A DNA stretch of 64,000 bases, taken from a virus. The translations under genes and the position numbers were made by a program. Below the pieces are notes generated by a model. It did not search any database. It saw nothing but the letters and a program-made list of their open reading frames with translations, and was not told the origin of the DNA. The stretch is from IMG/VR virus record IMGVR_UViG_3300021389_000008, positions 31,967-95,966 of that record. One strand, written 5' to 3'. How positions within the stretch are numbered: position 1 is the first letter of the stretch; each line of letters begins with the position of its first letter. Positions 1 through 8,431 of this stretch are shown piece after piece.

Positions 1-880
1 TGACTATTTGCTATATACGGATATGGTTGTTGAGCATTCGCAATGTAAGGTGTCTGTGCATTTACTGGGTTTCTATACGTACTAGGTTGTCTAGCATTCG
101 CAATGTATGGAGTCTGACTGTTAGCAATATATGGATACGGTTGCTGTGCATTCGCAATATAAGGCGTTTGACTATTAGCAATGTAAGGATACGGTTGCTG
201 TGCATTCGCAATATAAGGCGATTGAGCATTTACAGGGTTTCTATATGTAAATGGTTGTCTAGCGTTAGCGATATATGGTTGTTGTGCAGAAACAGGGTTT
301 CTATATCCAGCAGGTTGTCTTGCCTGAGCAATGTAAGGTGTCTGTGAACTTGATGGATTCTGATAAATAGCAGGTTGTCTAGCGTTAGCAATATAAGGCG
401 ATTGAGCATTAGCAATGTACGGATACGGTTGCTGTGCATTCGCAATATATGGTGTTTGACTATTAGCAATGTAAGGATACGGTTGTTGAGCATCCGCAAT
501 ATATGGGGTCTGACTATTAGCAATGTAAGGATACGGTTGCTGAGCGTTAGCGATATAAGGCGTTTGAGCGTTAACTGGGTTCCTATATGTAAATGGTGTC
601 CTGTTCTGATACGTAAATGGTGTCTGTGCATTTACAGGATTCCTATATGTAAATGGACTCCTATTCTGATACGTAAATGGGGTTTGACTATCCGCTATAT
701 AAGGATACGGTTGTTGTGCATTTGCAATGTAAGGTGTCTGATTATTGGCAATGTACGGATACGGTTGCTGAGCGTTAGCGATATAAGGCGTCTGTGCATT
801 AGCAATGTAAGGATACGGTTGCTGTGCATTCGCAATATATGGGGTCTGACTATTAGCAATGTATGGGTAAGGTTGTTGTA
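1..880 (-). repeat. In-frame tandem coding repeats (8-10 codon units)
   Basis: The DNA is built from degenerate copies of a 24-30 base unit encoding TPYIANAQ or QPYPYIANAQ, with a few 36-base SPFTYRNPVNAQ-type units between. Copies differ mostly at synonymous positions (gcaatgtaagg, gcaatatatgg, gcaatataagg). This shows selection on the peptide and leaves enough identity for slippage or recombination. Confidence 0.85.
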
Positions 881-1034
881 CAGACTGTTGACCCGATGCA
901 TTATTCCACCCTGTAGGTGTCTTAACATAAATTTGGTCTACCGCTTTCCATGTGGATGAACCTGTTTTAACCCAAGCACCTTGGGTAGAATTCCAGCCCT
1001 GCGGTGTTTTTACCTTCTGTGAACCTGATGCCAT
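1..1034 (-). CDS. Tyr/Gln/Asn-rich repeat virion protein (3' end outside window)
   Basis: The ATG is read leftward from 1034 and the frame stays open to base 1, so at least 344 residues are seen and the C-terminus is missing. Residues 1-50 are a non-repetitive head with two copies of a VKTP-GWN motif (residues 8-15 and 37-44). From about residue 52 the protein is almost only short tandem units such as TPYIANAQ and QPYPYIANAQ, mixed with SPFTYRNPVNAQ-type units. No family is recognised. It lies downstream of the fiber genes and shares its repeat vocabulary with the proteins at 8432-9550 and 9552-11162, so a tail fiber or adhesin-like virion role is inferred. No clear Shine-Dalgarno is seen before the ATG; the bases there read TATAATATAAATG. 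Confidence 0.85.
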   Translation of the reverse strand, partial: MASGSQKVKTPQGWNSTQGAWVKTGSSTWKAVDQIYVKTPTGWNNASGQQSVQQPYPYIANSQTPYIANAQQPYPYIANAQTPYIANAQQPYPYIANNQTPYIANAQQPYPYIADSQTPFTYQNRSPFTYRNPVNAQTPFTYQNRTPFTYRNPVNAQTPYIANAQQPYPYIANSQTPYIADAQQPYPYIANSQTPYIANAQQPYPYIANAQSPYIANARQPAIYQNPSSSQTPYIAQARQPAGYRNPVSAQQPYIANARQPFTYRNPVNAQSPYIANAQQPYPYIANSQTPYIANAQQPYPYIANSQTPYIANARQPSTYRNPVNAQTPYIANAQQPYPYIANS

Positions 1035-1071
1035 TTATATTATACCTTAAAAATTAAAAAAATATACTCTA

Positions 1072-3630
1072 TTAAGAGTATAAAATCCACATATCACCAA
1101 CTGCGCCATCAGAACTTTGGGGTGCTGATGTGTTTTGATATATGTTTCTCACATATCCACCTGAATTACTAGCGTTAGTTGTAGTAATTGTTCCTAGTGT
1201 TGCGTTTGAACCACTCTCGTATTTAGTGTTCAAAGCAGTCTGTAATCCGTCAACATTTGCAATCGTATGATTATGTGAATCATCTGCAACTGCAGCTGAA
1301 ATTGTAATATTACCAGTTCCATCAAATGATGCAGACCCTGATAAATCTCCACCCAATGCAATTGTTCTTGCAGTAGTTAACTTAGCAGCACTAGATGCAG
1401 TTGAAGCGTTTCCTGTTAATGAACCTTCAAAAGAAGATGCCTTAACATTATATGAACCAAATGTCCACTCGTCTTCCGACTCGTCCCATGTTAATGAAAC
1501 ATTAGCAGAAGTTCCTCTTTCAACTTCAATACCTGAATCCTGTGAAGGTGTCCCAGTAACATCATTGTTAAGTGTAATGATATTATCAGACACATTAAGC
1601 GTTGCAGTGTTAACAGTTGTTGTAGTTCCATTTACTGTCAAGTTGCCAGAAAGCGTAAGGTCTGCAAATGATACATCACTTGTAGTTGCAACTGCCTGAC
1701 CGATACTAAATGCACCGCCTGAATATGATACACCAGTTCCAGCACTTAAATGCGCCCTTACTTCTGAAGAACTTGGGCCTGTATATGTTATTACACCAGT
1801 ACCACTATTGTATGCAAGTGAACCATCTCCACCACCATCTGTGACTGAGATTTTACCTCTTACTTGTGAATCACTAATACCTGAGTATGTAATCGCACCA
1901 GTTGAAGAGTTGTATGATAATGAACCGTCTCCAGCATTATCAGTAACAGAAATTAATCCTCTTACTTCAGCATCTGTTCTCTCTGTGAATGAGAATGCAC
2001 CAGTTCCACTGTTGTATGATAAATCACCACCAGCAGATACTAATCCTCTGATATTTGCATCTGACAAACCAGCAAGTGTAAGTGTTCCAGCAGTATCGTC
2101 ATATGTTGATGTGATGTTTGTTCCACCAACTATCAAACCATTTACGATATCTTCGATTTCTTCTTCAGTTTTTCCTGAAGAGTTAATTGTAAGTGTTCCA
2201 GCAGAGTCATCGTATGCAAGTGTTATGTTTGTTCCAGCAGTCGCCATACCACCAACAACATCTTGAACTCTTTCTGTTGTATGATAAAGGTTTCCATTTT
2301 CTGATACATCACCAGTGTCTAGTGTGACTGCACTACCTAAGGCAGTTGCACTTCCGTTAACTGTGATTGAACTATTAGCAAGTTTTGCGTTTGATATAGA
2401 ACCCGCCAACATAGCGTCTGTAATACCAAGTGCTTTTACTTGTAATGTGTCTGAACTTGTTTCGATTGAACTATCGTCAACATTTACTGCAAGTGATAAT
2501 GCACCTGTAGTTCCACCACCTGATAAACCGTCTCCAGCAGTGACACTTTCGATATCACCAGCATCGTTTGTGAAACTAATTACACCAGTTGAGTTATCGT
2601 ATGATAAATCTCCACTTGCTGATATTAAACCCCTAACATGTGATGTTGATACTGCAAGGTCGATTGCACCGTCACCAGCATCATCGTAAGTTGCTGTAAG
2701 ACCAGTGTGTGAACCGTTGGTTGCAAACTGAGTACCAACTGTATCTTGTATATTCTCGTAAGGTACTCTAATTTCTAAATCGCCATTCGCATCATCATAA
2801 GTCAATGCGACATTGACACCTGCAGATAATAAACCGTTTACTCTATCGTCAACTCTTTCGTTTGTGAAGAATAGATTTCCGTTTTCTGCAAAATCACCAG
2901 TGTCTAAATTTAATGTCCCACCCAATGATAGTGCATTAGAATTTATTGTTACACTTGAATTGGATAGTTTATTATTATCAACAGAACCCGCCAACATGGC
3001 ATTAGTAATACCACCCGCTTTGACTCTTAGTGTGTCTGAATCTGTTTCAATTGAACTATCGTCTACTTGGACAGCAAGTGATACATCACCACTTGTACCG
3101 CCACCTGTAAGACCATCACCAGCAGTAACACCTGTAATATCACCAACTTGTCCGTTAAGTGTAAGTGTTCCAGCACTGTCATCATATGTAGATGTAAGTC
3201 CTGTTCCAGCAACGATTAAAGAATTAACTCTGTCGTCAACTCTTTCATTTGTAAAGTAAAGGTTTGACCCTTCTGATAAGTCACCCGTATCGAATGCAGA
3301 CATATTAACTGCGATATCATCTGCGTTTACAGTGATACCTGTACCAGCACCGATGTTTAATGTTGCATCACCCGAACTTGCAGTACCAGTTAAACCAGCA
3401 CCAGCATTAACTCCAGTGATATCACCTTGTTGTCCGTTAATTGTTAGTGTATTAGCAGCATCGTCATATGTCAATGACACACCTGTTCCTGCTGTTAGTA
3501 ACGAAGCGACTCTATCGTCAATTGTTTCAGTACCAATAGCAGCACCAGTAATTTGACCACTTGAGTCAATTACCTCAACACCATTGACGTTTAACCCATT
3601 CTTAATATTAAAATTCTTTTCACCAGCCAT
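1072..3630 (-). CDS. Tail fiber protein with long beta-repeats (852 aa)
   Basis: This large Gly/Ser/Thr/Asp-rich protein has at least three copies of a roughly 130-residue module. Each module runs from ERVDDRVN through AGTGLTSTYDDSAGTLTLNG, GDITGVTAGDGLTGGG and DDSSIETDSDTL to NAMLAGS. Such modules are common in phage fiber shafts. A later stretch (about 600-720) contains GNLTVNGTTTTVN and an EVERGTSANVSLTWDE segment, which the 544-aa fiber at 6047-7681 shares in part. The extreme C-terminus (NTSAPQSSDGAVGDMWILYS) resembles ends of other phage fibers. It follows the 76-aa gene through a TAATG overlap, so translation is probably coupled. It is a virion protein by context; the host receptor is unknown. 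Confidence 0.8.
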   Translation of the reverse strand: MAGEKNFNIKNGLNVNGVEVIDSSGQITGAAIGTETIDDRVASLLTAGTGVSLTYDDAANTLTINGQQGDITGVNAGAGLTGTASSGDATLNIGAGTGITVNADDIAVNMSAFDTGDLSEGSNLYFTNERVDDRVNSLIVAGTGLTSTYDDSAGTLTLNGQVGDITGVTAGDGLTGGGTSGDVSLAVQVDDSSIETDSDTLRVKAGGITNAMLAGSVDNNKLSNSSVTINSNALSLGGTLNLDTGDFAENGNLFFTNERVDDRVNGLLSAGVNVALTYDDANGDLEIRVPYENIQDTVGTQFATNGSHTGLTATYDDAGDGAIDLAVSTSHVRGLISASGDLSYDNSTGVISFTNDAGDIESVTAGDGLSGGGTTGALSLAVNVDDSSIETSSDTLQVKALGITDAMLAGSISNAKLANSSITVNGSATALGSAVTLDTGDVSENGNLYHTTERVQDVVGGMATAGTNITLAYDDSAGTLTINSSGKTEEEIEDIVNGLIVGGTNITSTYDDTAGTLTLAGLSDANIRGLVSAGGDLSYNSGTGAFSFTERTDAEVRGLISVTDNAGDGSLSYNSSTGAITYSGISDSQVRGKISVTDGGGDGSLAYNSGTGVITYTGPSSSEVRAHLSAGTGVSYSGGAFSIGQAVATTSDVSFADLTLSGNLTVNGTTTTVNTATLNVSDNIITLNNDVTGTPSQDSGIEVERGTSANVSLTWDESEDEWTFGSYNVKASSFEGSLTGNASTASSAAKLTTARTIALGGDLSGSASFDGTGNITISAAVADDSHNHTIANVDGLQTALNTKYESGSNATLGTITTTNASNSGGYVRNIYQNTSAPQSSDGAVGDMWILYS

Positions 3631-3860
3631 TAGATAGTTCCTCCGTCAATCTGAACATTATTCAGTGTCTTAGATGTCGATGCATCCGACATGTGTGTGT
3701 CTACTAAAGAGTTTGCGTAGTACTTAGCGGAACCTTCGGAAAGATTATCAGTTGTTAAATCTGAAATTGCAGCTGCAACGATTTTTCCTGATGAATTAAT
3801 TACTTCGGTGGTTCCAACACTGACTCCGTACTCTACTACAAATTTATTTTGTGTTGCCAT
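3630..3860 (-). CDS. Small fiber-associated protein ending DGGTI (76 aa)
   Basis: The short protein begins MATQNKFVVEYGVSV, the same style of N-terminus as the neighbouring fibers (compare the 247-aa MATKSKFYTDLGIAS). It then has a TTDNLSEGSAKYY segment like the DTGDLSEGSNLYF motif of the 852-aa fiber, and ends QIDGGTI. The same C-terminal tag (DGGT plus F or I) ends the proteins at 6047-7681 and 7830-8084. Its stop overlaps the next start (TAATG). It may be an adapter or a truncated fiber head that pairs with the 852-aa protein. No function is known to me. Confidence 0.7.
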   Translation of the reverse strand: MATQNKFVVEYGVSVGTTEVINSSGKIVAAAISDLTTDNLSEGSAKYYANSLVDTHMSDASTSKTLNNVQIDGGTI

Positions 3861-3943
3861 TTTTGCGTGTGTCCTGTACGTTAAATGTGATTTCTTACTA
3901 CTGTATTTAGAACATTGGAGTGTTCATAACAGGGGGAATCGGG

Positions 3944-4687
3944 TTAAACTTTTAAAATATTTCTACTAAATTTAAATACTGTTGAAGTCGCTGAAGCGGG
4001 GGTGACTCTAAGTCTAACACTACCCGATGAAGTGTCAACAGAAAGTGTGAAAAGGGAACTTCCTGTTGTTATATCACCATACTGTGAGAAGTAAGCATTG
4101 GTTCCATCATGGATTACCATCACTTCTGTAGCATGATAATTACTACCACTAGATGCTTGTACATGGTACTTACCACTTCTATATGCTAGTAGTGAAAACG
4201 TATCTAATGTAGCTTCAGTTGTTGAAGTTGTAGTGACTGAATCATTAGCATCTACTCTTAGATTGCCTAAACTCAGTGGCCCAACTGCTGTCAGCTGACC
4301 TGTCGCCTCTATATCACCAGCTTTAAAATCTGCAAATGCAAATCCTGAACCAGTAGCGTCAACAGTATTGCCTGGTTCTAATTCTAATCCGTCAAACAAC
4401 TTCCATGTTGAGTCGGAAGCATCTCTGAATAAACCAGTATATTCAGTTGCGCCATCTGACAATCCATCATCATAGTTTCCATAGAGACCAATATCGATTA
4501 AGTCACTTGAAGTGTTTCCACTTGCAAGTTCAAACATAGAATCTGTAACAGAAACTGTTGTTGAATCAATTGTAAAACTAGTACCCGAAACAGTTAGATT
4601 GCCAGTGACTGTTAAGTCACCATCTACTGTCGAGTTATCTTGGGATGCTATCCCTAGGTCTGTGTAGAACTTTGATTTCGTTGCCAT
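3944..4687 (-). CDS. Tail fiber/adhesin protein (247 aa)
   Basis: N-terminal MATKSKFYTDLGIAS is followed by a VTGNLTVSGTSFTIDSTTV module shared with the larger fibers. A C-terminal domain of about 95 residues starts near TEATLDTFSLLAYRSGKYHV, contains TEVMVIHDGTNAYFSQYGD, and ends in VRLRVTPASATSTVFKF. That C-terminal domain recurs in the next two genes upstream (4760-5170 and 5184-6008). The gene has its own late promoter with TATAAATA five bases before the ATG, directly after a terminator, so it should be a separate late transcript with little or no leader. No Shine-Dalgarno is visible. Confidence 0.75.
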   Translation of the reverse strand: MATKSKFYTDLGIASQDNSTVDGDLTVTGNLTVSGTSFTIDSTTVSVTDSMFELASGNTSSDLIDIGLYGNYDDGLSDGATEYTGLFRDASDSTWKLFDGLELEPGNTVDATGSGFAFADFKAGDIEATGQLTAVGPLSLGNLRVDANDSVTTTSTTEATLDTFSLLAYRSGKYHVQASSGSNYHATEVMVIHDGTNAYFSQYGDITTGSSLFTLSVDTSSGSVRLRVTPASATSTVFKFSRNILKV

Positions 4688-4692
4688 GATAC

Positions 4693-4700
4693 TATTTATA
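4693..4700 (-). promoter_or_regulatory. T4-type late promoter, 5 bases before ATG
   Basis: The octamer TATAAATA on the minus strand is followed by GTATC and then the ATG at 4687. In T4 the octamer sits at about -13 to -6, which puts the transcription start on the A of this ATG. Confidence 0.75.
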
Positions 4701-4713
4701 CATTATGAGAGTT

Positions 4714-4740
4714 AAAAAAAGGGGACTAAAAAGTCCCCTA
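4714..4740 (-). terminator. Rho-independent terminator
   Basis: On the minus strand, AGGGGACT-TTTT-AGTCCCCT forms a 7-8 bp GC-rich stem followed by seven T residues. It lies between the stop of the 136-aa gene (4760) and the late promoter of the 247-aa gene, so it should end upstream fiber transcripts before the new start. Confidence 0.85.
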
Positions 4741-4759
4741 AAAATAGTTTTTTTAATAA

Positions 4760-5170
4760 TTAAGCGTCTACCGTTGTCCTATCAAATTTGATAACTGTAG
4801 ATGAACCACTTGCTGGAGTTACTTTTAATCTTACATCTGAACCACTAATGTCAGCATCAAACGATGCAAGGTTAGATGATTTCAATGTTCCATATTGAGT
4901 TAGAGTCACTGCTGAACCGTCATGTACTACGACAATTTCAGTAGAGTGAAACTCTGACCCTTGGGACATAGCAACAACATATCTTGCAGCTCTATACGTT
5001 GCGTGAGCAAATGTATCGAGTGCAACCTCTGTTACTGCAGTAGTGGTAGAACCACCCTGTGTATGTCCATTAGAACGAATATCCTTTGTAGTAGTAATAA
5101 CATCATTACTGACATCAAACTGTATACCACGGATTAACTCGGCAAGTTCGAAACCTCTTGTTTTAGCCAT
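4760..5170 (-). CDS. Small fiber/adhesin protein (136 aa)
   Basis: N-terminal MAKTRGFELAELIRGIQFDV differs from the neighbours. The remainder (about residues 40-136) matches the C-terminal domain of the 247-aa protein: TEVALDTFAHATYRAARYVV, then STEIVVVHDGSAVTLTQYG, then SDVRLKVTPASGSSTVIKF. A good ribosome site (GGGAGG) precedes the ATG. It is followed by a terminator. It is probably a distal receptor-binding or capping domain on its own; that role is inferred from the shared domain and position. Confidence 0.7.
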   Translation of the reverse strand: MAKTRGFELAELIRGIQFDVSNDVITTTKDIRSNGHTQGGSTTTAVTEVALDTFAHATYRAARYVVAMSQGSEFHSTEIVVVHDGSAVTLTQYGTLKSSNLASFDADISGSDVRLKVTPASGSSTVIKFDRTTVDA

Positions 5171-5183
5171 TTCTTATGCCTCC

Positions 5184-6008
5184 CTATTGCATTCTAATTT
5201 GGAACGTTTTGAATGTAGTATTCGTATTAGCAGGTGTTACCAGCAATCTCATGTTGTTACTATTCATATCACTAGAAAGTGTGAATAGAGATGAACCTGA
5301 GTATGCATCACCATACTGAACGAAGTATACATTCGTACCGTCATTGATTAAAAGAACCTCAGCAGCGTGAGTACCACCAGTAGCATGTGTTGCAACAATT
5401 ACATGTTTAATTGCAATTACTGCTTTTGCGTTAGAAGTCAATACTTGGTCAGCAGTCGTTGCTGTTAAAGCAACTGTCGTGAAGAAACCTTGTACAAGGT
5501 TTGATATTGAAGTCTGTGCAACTACTTGTAATACATCTCCCGCCACAGCGTTCGCCTGTAATGTGATAACTGAAGTACTAGTTGTAGCATAGTCATCACC
5601 ACTCACTAATTTAACACCATTCAGATAGACTTGTTCTAGTCCAACAGTGTAAGCAAGTGTTACACCATTATCATCTGAACCTGAAATTACGGTTGTGTTA
5701 CCAGTTATATCATATTTGAAAGTTACAACACCAGTGCTTGGTGCATTTACGAAACCTAAAGTTCCACTTCCATTTGTTGATAATAACTGACCACTTGTAC
5801 CGTCTGCAGTTGGGAATGTTAAAGCATCATTGATAGTAAGAGAAGTCGGGTTAGACCCAACTTCTACAACAGCAGCAGAACCATCATTCTTCTCAGTGTA
5901 AAACCTACCGTGGTAAGTGTTTACCGCTAATTCACCAAGTGCAAGGTCACTTACGCCTGGTAATGCGTTCTGAGTAGAACTTCTTTTAAATTGGATTACT
6001 GTTGCCAT
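5184..6008 (-). CDS. Tail fiber protein with shared C-terminal domain (274 aa)
   Basis: Residues 1-60 (MATVIQFKRSSTQNALP, then DLALGELAVNTYHGRFY) form the N-terminal module common to phage fibers that attach to baseplates. It is shared with the 544-aa fiber just upstream. Residues 90-170 hold a VTFKYDITGNTTVISGSDDN and VGLEQVYLNGVKL segment typical of phage fiber linkers. The C-terminal ~95 residues are the third, most diverged copy of the AEVLLINDGTNVYFVQYGD / MRLLVTPAN domain. AGGAGAAG precedes the start. A virion role is inferred. Confidence 0.75.
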   Translation of the reverse strand: MATVIQFKRSSTQNALPGVSDLALGELAVNTYHGRFYTEKNDGSAAVVEVGSNPTSLTINDALTFPTADGTSGQLLSTNGSGTLGFVNAPSTGVVTFKYDITGNTTVISGSDDNGVTLAYTVGLEQVYLNGVKLVSGDDYATTSTSVITLQANAVAGDVLQVVAQTSISNLVQGFFTTVALTATTADQVLTSNAKAVIAIKHVIVATHATGGTHAAEVLLINDGTNVYFVQYGDAYSGSSLFTLSSDMNSNNMRLLVTPANTNTTFKTFQIRMQ

Positions 6009-6046
6009 TTTCTTCTCCTATTGAATCGGTTAATTTGGATTATTAA

Positions 6047-7681
6047 TTAAAATGTTCCGCCGTCAATAGCAGTAACTGTTACCGCACCACTTGATACTGT
6101 AAAGTTACTTGAAGCAAAAGAAGCAATACCTTTTACTGAAGCTGTTGCATCTTTAATAGATACAGCACCACTTGAAACATCAAAGATAGCAGAAGCAAAG
6201 CTTGCGATACCTTTATTAGATGTTGTAGCATCTTCAGCAGCGATTGTTATTGCACCGTCAGCATTAGTTACATCGATACCTTCACCAGCAGTTAGAGTTG
6301 CAAGTTCCATGTCTCCATTAGAACCATTACCAACCAATAACTCACCAGCAGCAGGAGCCGCACCGTCTACAGAAGTGATTGAACCACTTAATGCAAGACC
6401 AGCACCTGAAAGGTTACCACCTGTTGAAAGACTACCAACTGTTAATGCACCAAATTCTGCATCACCAACACTTCCTGAGAAGACTGAAGATGTATCTGTT
6501 GCATCTTGGATGAACTTAAACTTACCGTCTGAATCGTCCATACCAAAGAAACCAATCTTAGCAGCTGAACCATTGTGCCAGTTAAATTTAATACCTCTGT
6601 CTAAGTTATCGTCTGAAGTTCCTTCACCGATTTCAAATACAGGGTCATCAATTTCTACTGTTGTAGAGTTAACTGTTGTTGTAGTACCGTTTACTGTCAA
6701 GTTGCCTGAAACTGTTAGGTTACCTGAAGCAGCGATGTTTGTAGATGTGATGTCATCCGATGTAAGTGTTCCATCAACGTCTACGTTGTTGAAAGTTACG
6801 TTAGATGTTGTTGCAACTGCCTGACCAATAGCGAAAGTCGCTGCTTGACCTGAAACAGAAGTTGTTACACCAGTTCCACCAGTAAATGTGATTGACTGAG
6901 AGTCTAAGTCGACTGAACCACTTCCACTGTCACCAGCAAGGTCTAAGTCCTGTGCTGTGATGTTTGAATCTACATATGCTTTAACAGATTGCTGAGAAGG
7001 AACTTTGACTGCTGAATCAGATGACATGTCATCTTCGTCAACTAAGAAGTTAATCTTATCTACTGTTACATTAGCGTTTAGAATCTTAGCAGTTGTAACT
7101 TTATCGTTTCCGATTGTTACTGCACCACTAGATGCCATAGTTGCATCACCACTCATTGATACGTTATCGAATGAATTACTTCCATCATGAACAAGCATTT
7201 GTCCGCCTGTTGGAGATGAAATATCTGAATCCGTTGCACCTGCTAGTGTTGATGTTGTTGATAAGAATGATAAGTTTCCACTACCATCTGTACCAATTAC
7301 TTGGTTTGCAGAACCGTCTGCTGTAGGTAGAGTAAAGGTTGTCGAAGCACCCAATGTGTCAGCAGCTTTTAATGCAACGAAGTTCGTTCCATTATCACTG
7401 TCTTCCATTAACTGAACACTTGCACCAGCAGTTGCACCATTACCAACTTTAAAGTTAGCAGGCGTTGCAGCTGAACCACCTAGTATATCCGTATAATATT
7501 TACCACCAATTGCTTGAATAAGTGGAGTAGAGTTATCTGAGTCTACTGATTCGATATATAGTTTCGCACCAGCACCTGAATTCGCTCTATCTTGTACATA
7601 TGCCAACTCACCTACTGATAAATCACTCGTAGATGGAGCCGCAACACCTGTACTTCTTTTAATTTGAATTACTGTTGCCAT
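6047..7681 (-). CDS. Tail fiber protein (544 aa)
   Basis: It has the MATVIQIKRSTG / DLSVGELAYVQ N-terminal attachment module, then low-complexity beta-rich repeats (LKAADTLGASTTFTLPTADG, then GQAVATTSNVTFNNVDVDG), then the GNLTVNGTTTTVN module also seen in the 852-aa fiber. Near the C-terminus two related units run IASFASAIFDVSSGAVSI and IASFASSNFTVSSGAV. It ends AIDGGTF, the same C-terminal tag as the 76-aa and 84-aa proteins. CAGGAGAA precedes the ATG. It is a long fiber by architecture; the target is unknown. Confidence 0.78.
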   Translation of the reverse strand: MATVIQIKRSTGVAAPSTSDLSVGELAYVQDRANSGAGAKLYIESVDSDNSTPLIQAIGGKYYTDILGGSAATPANFKVGNGATAGASVQLMEDSDNGTNFVALKAADTLGASTTFTLPTADGSANQVIGTDGSGNLSFLSTTSTLAGATDSDISSPTGGQMLVHDGSNSFDNVSMSGDATMASSGAVTIGNDKVTTAKILNANVTVDKINFLVDEDDMSSDSAVKVPSQQSVKAYVDSNITAQDLDLAGDSGSGSVDLDSQSITFTGGTGVTTSVSGQAATFAIGQAVATTSNVTFNNVDVDGTLTSDDITSTNIAASGNLTVSGNLTVNGTTTTVNSTTVEIDDPVFEIGEGTSDDNLDRGIKFNWHNGSAAKIGFFGMDDSDGKFKFIQDATDTSSVFSGSVGDAEFGALTVGSLSTGGNLSGAGLALSGSITSVDGAAPAAGELLVGNGSNGDMELATLTAGEGIDVTNADGAITIAAEDATTSNKGIASFASAIFDVSSGAVSIKDATASVKGIASFASSNFTVSSGAVTVTAIDGGTF

Positions 7682-7727
7682 TTTTTTCTCCTGAAAAAAT
7701 TAGTTATTTTTTAATAAAATTATGTTA

Positions 7728-7745
7728 ATTCTAGTTGTCTAGAAT
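7728..7745 (-). terminator. Weak terminator-like hairpin
   Basis: ATTCTAG-ACAA-CTAGAAT is a perfect 7 bp stem in the 148-base gap between the 84-aa gene and the 544-aa fiber. The following T-rich tract is interrupted (TAACATAATTTTATT), so attenuation rather than full termination is likely. The rest of the gap holds nothing I recognise. Confidence 0.4.
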
Positions 7746-7829
7746 ATGAATCATTATGTAGTCTGTCCACTCACTATGTGGGTCGCTGTCTCACTGTCGA
7801 CAACCTTGATTTGTCTTTTATTTAGACAA

Positions 7830-8084
7830 TTAGAATGTTCCACCATCGAGGATGGTAGTTGTAGTCCACTTGTCTGAAGCTGCATCATATGATAACAATC
7901 CGTTATCAGTTTCTGTTGCATCTACGTCTGCAAGTTCATTGATAGATTTTGCAGTGATGTCTGAACCACCTGCTACAGAAGCTGCGTTACCTACTGCGAC
8001 TTGTTTCGCACGTAAGTTACTTCCACCTTGTACTCTGCCACCTATTGTTGCGACTCTGCTTAATGTTCCTTTAATATTGCTCAT
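7830..8084 (-). CDS. Small fiber-associated protein ending DGGTF (84 aa)
   Basis: It starts MSNIKGTLSRVATIGGRVQGG; residues 40-70 (ITAKSINELADVDATETDNG, then LLSYDAASDKW) are a segment often found in phage fiber linkers. It ends ILDGGTF, the tag shared with two other proteins in this cassette. GGGAG lies just before the ATG. It overlaps the 110-aa gene by four bases (ATGA), so the two are probably translated together. It may be an adapter protein. Confidence 0.7.
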   Translation of the reverse strand: MSNIKGTLSRVATIGGRVQGGSNLRAKQVAVGNAASVAGGSDITAKSINELADVDATETDNGLLSYDAASDKWTTTTILDGGTF

Positions 8085-8413
8085 CTTGTAACTCCCGGCG
8101 TAATTATAGCTTGTCCCTCAACAACACGTGTCTTGAGACCACTACCATCAGTTGTGACCAAGTCATAAACATACCTGCCTGGACTCATAGCTGCTGTTAC
8201 AGCGTCGGTGAGTGACATAGTGACCTGTCCTGAGGCCTCTGTTACAGTACAAGTAAATGTTGCTGCTACTGTACTAGATTCATAAGTTTTTCGAATTTGT
8301 CCTGTTGCAGTATACCCTGACATATTCAAAACTGCACCGTTAACATCTGTAACGTCAACAGTAATCTGAAAGTCAGCGCCTTGGTCTATGAATATATTTG
8401 CAATTATGGCCAT
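8081..8413 (-). CDS. Ig-like/BppU-type beta-sandwich tail protein (110 aa)
   Basis: It runs MAIIANIFIDQGADFQITVD, then VTDVNGAVLNMSGYTATGQI, then FTCTVTEASGQVTMSLTDAV, and closes YVYDLVTTDGSGLKTRVVEG. This pattern of alternating strands is typical of small phage baseplate/fiber beta-sandwich proteins related to the BppU N-terminal domain. The family call is by pattern only. A late promoter octamer lies five bases before the ATG and no Shine-Dalgarno is present, so the gene should start a leaderless late transcript. Confidence 0.65.
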   Translation of the reverse strand: MAIIANIFIDQGADFQITVDVTDVNGAVLNMSGYTATGQIRKTYESSTVAATFTCTVTEASGQVTMSLTDAVTAAMSPGRYVYDLVTTDGSGLKTRVVEGQAIITPGVTR

Positions 8414-8418
8414 TTAAC

Positions 8419-8426
8419 TATTTATA
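8419..8426 (-). promoter_or_regulatory. T4-type late promoter, 5 bases before ATG
   Basis: TATAAATA on the minus strand, then GTTAA, then the ATG at 8413. The geometry is the same as at 4687, 28616 and 33746, with the expected start on the A of ATG. Confidence 0.75.
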
Positions 8427-8431
8427 CCTTT

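Noticed and set aside
1032-1039. Late promoter TATAAATG at the 1034 start
   Set aside because: The ATG of the octamer is the start codon itself, so the geometry is wrong for a start at or before it.
1808-2266. Long plus-strand open frames inside the fiber genes
   Set aside because: They are opposite to well-supported minus-strand repeat proteins, lack ribosome sites and have Pro/Ser/Val-rich composition typical of antisense shadows.
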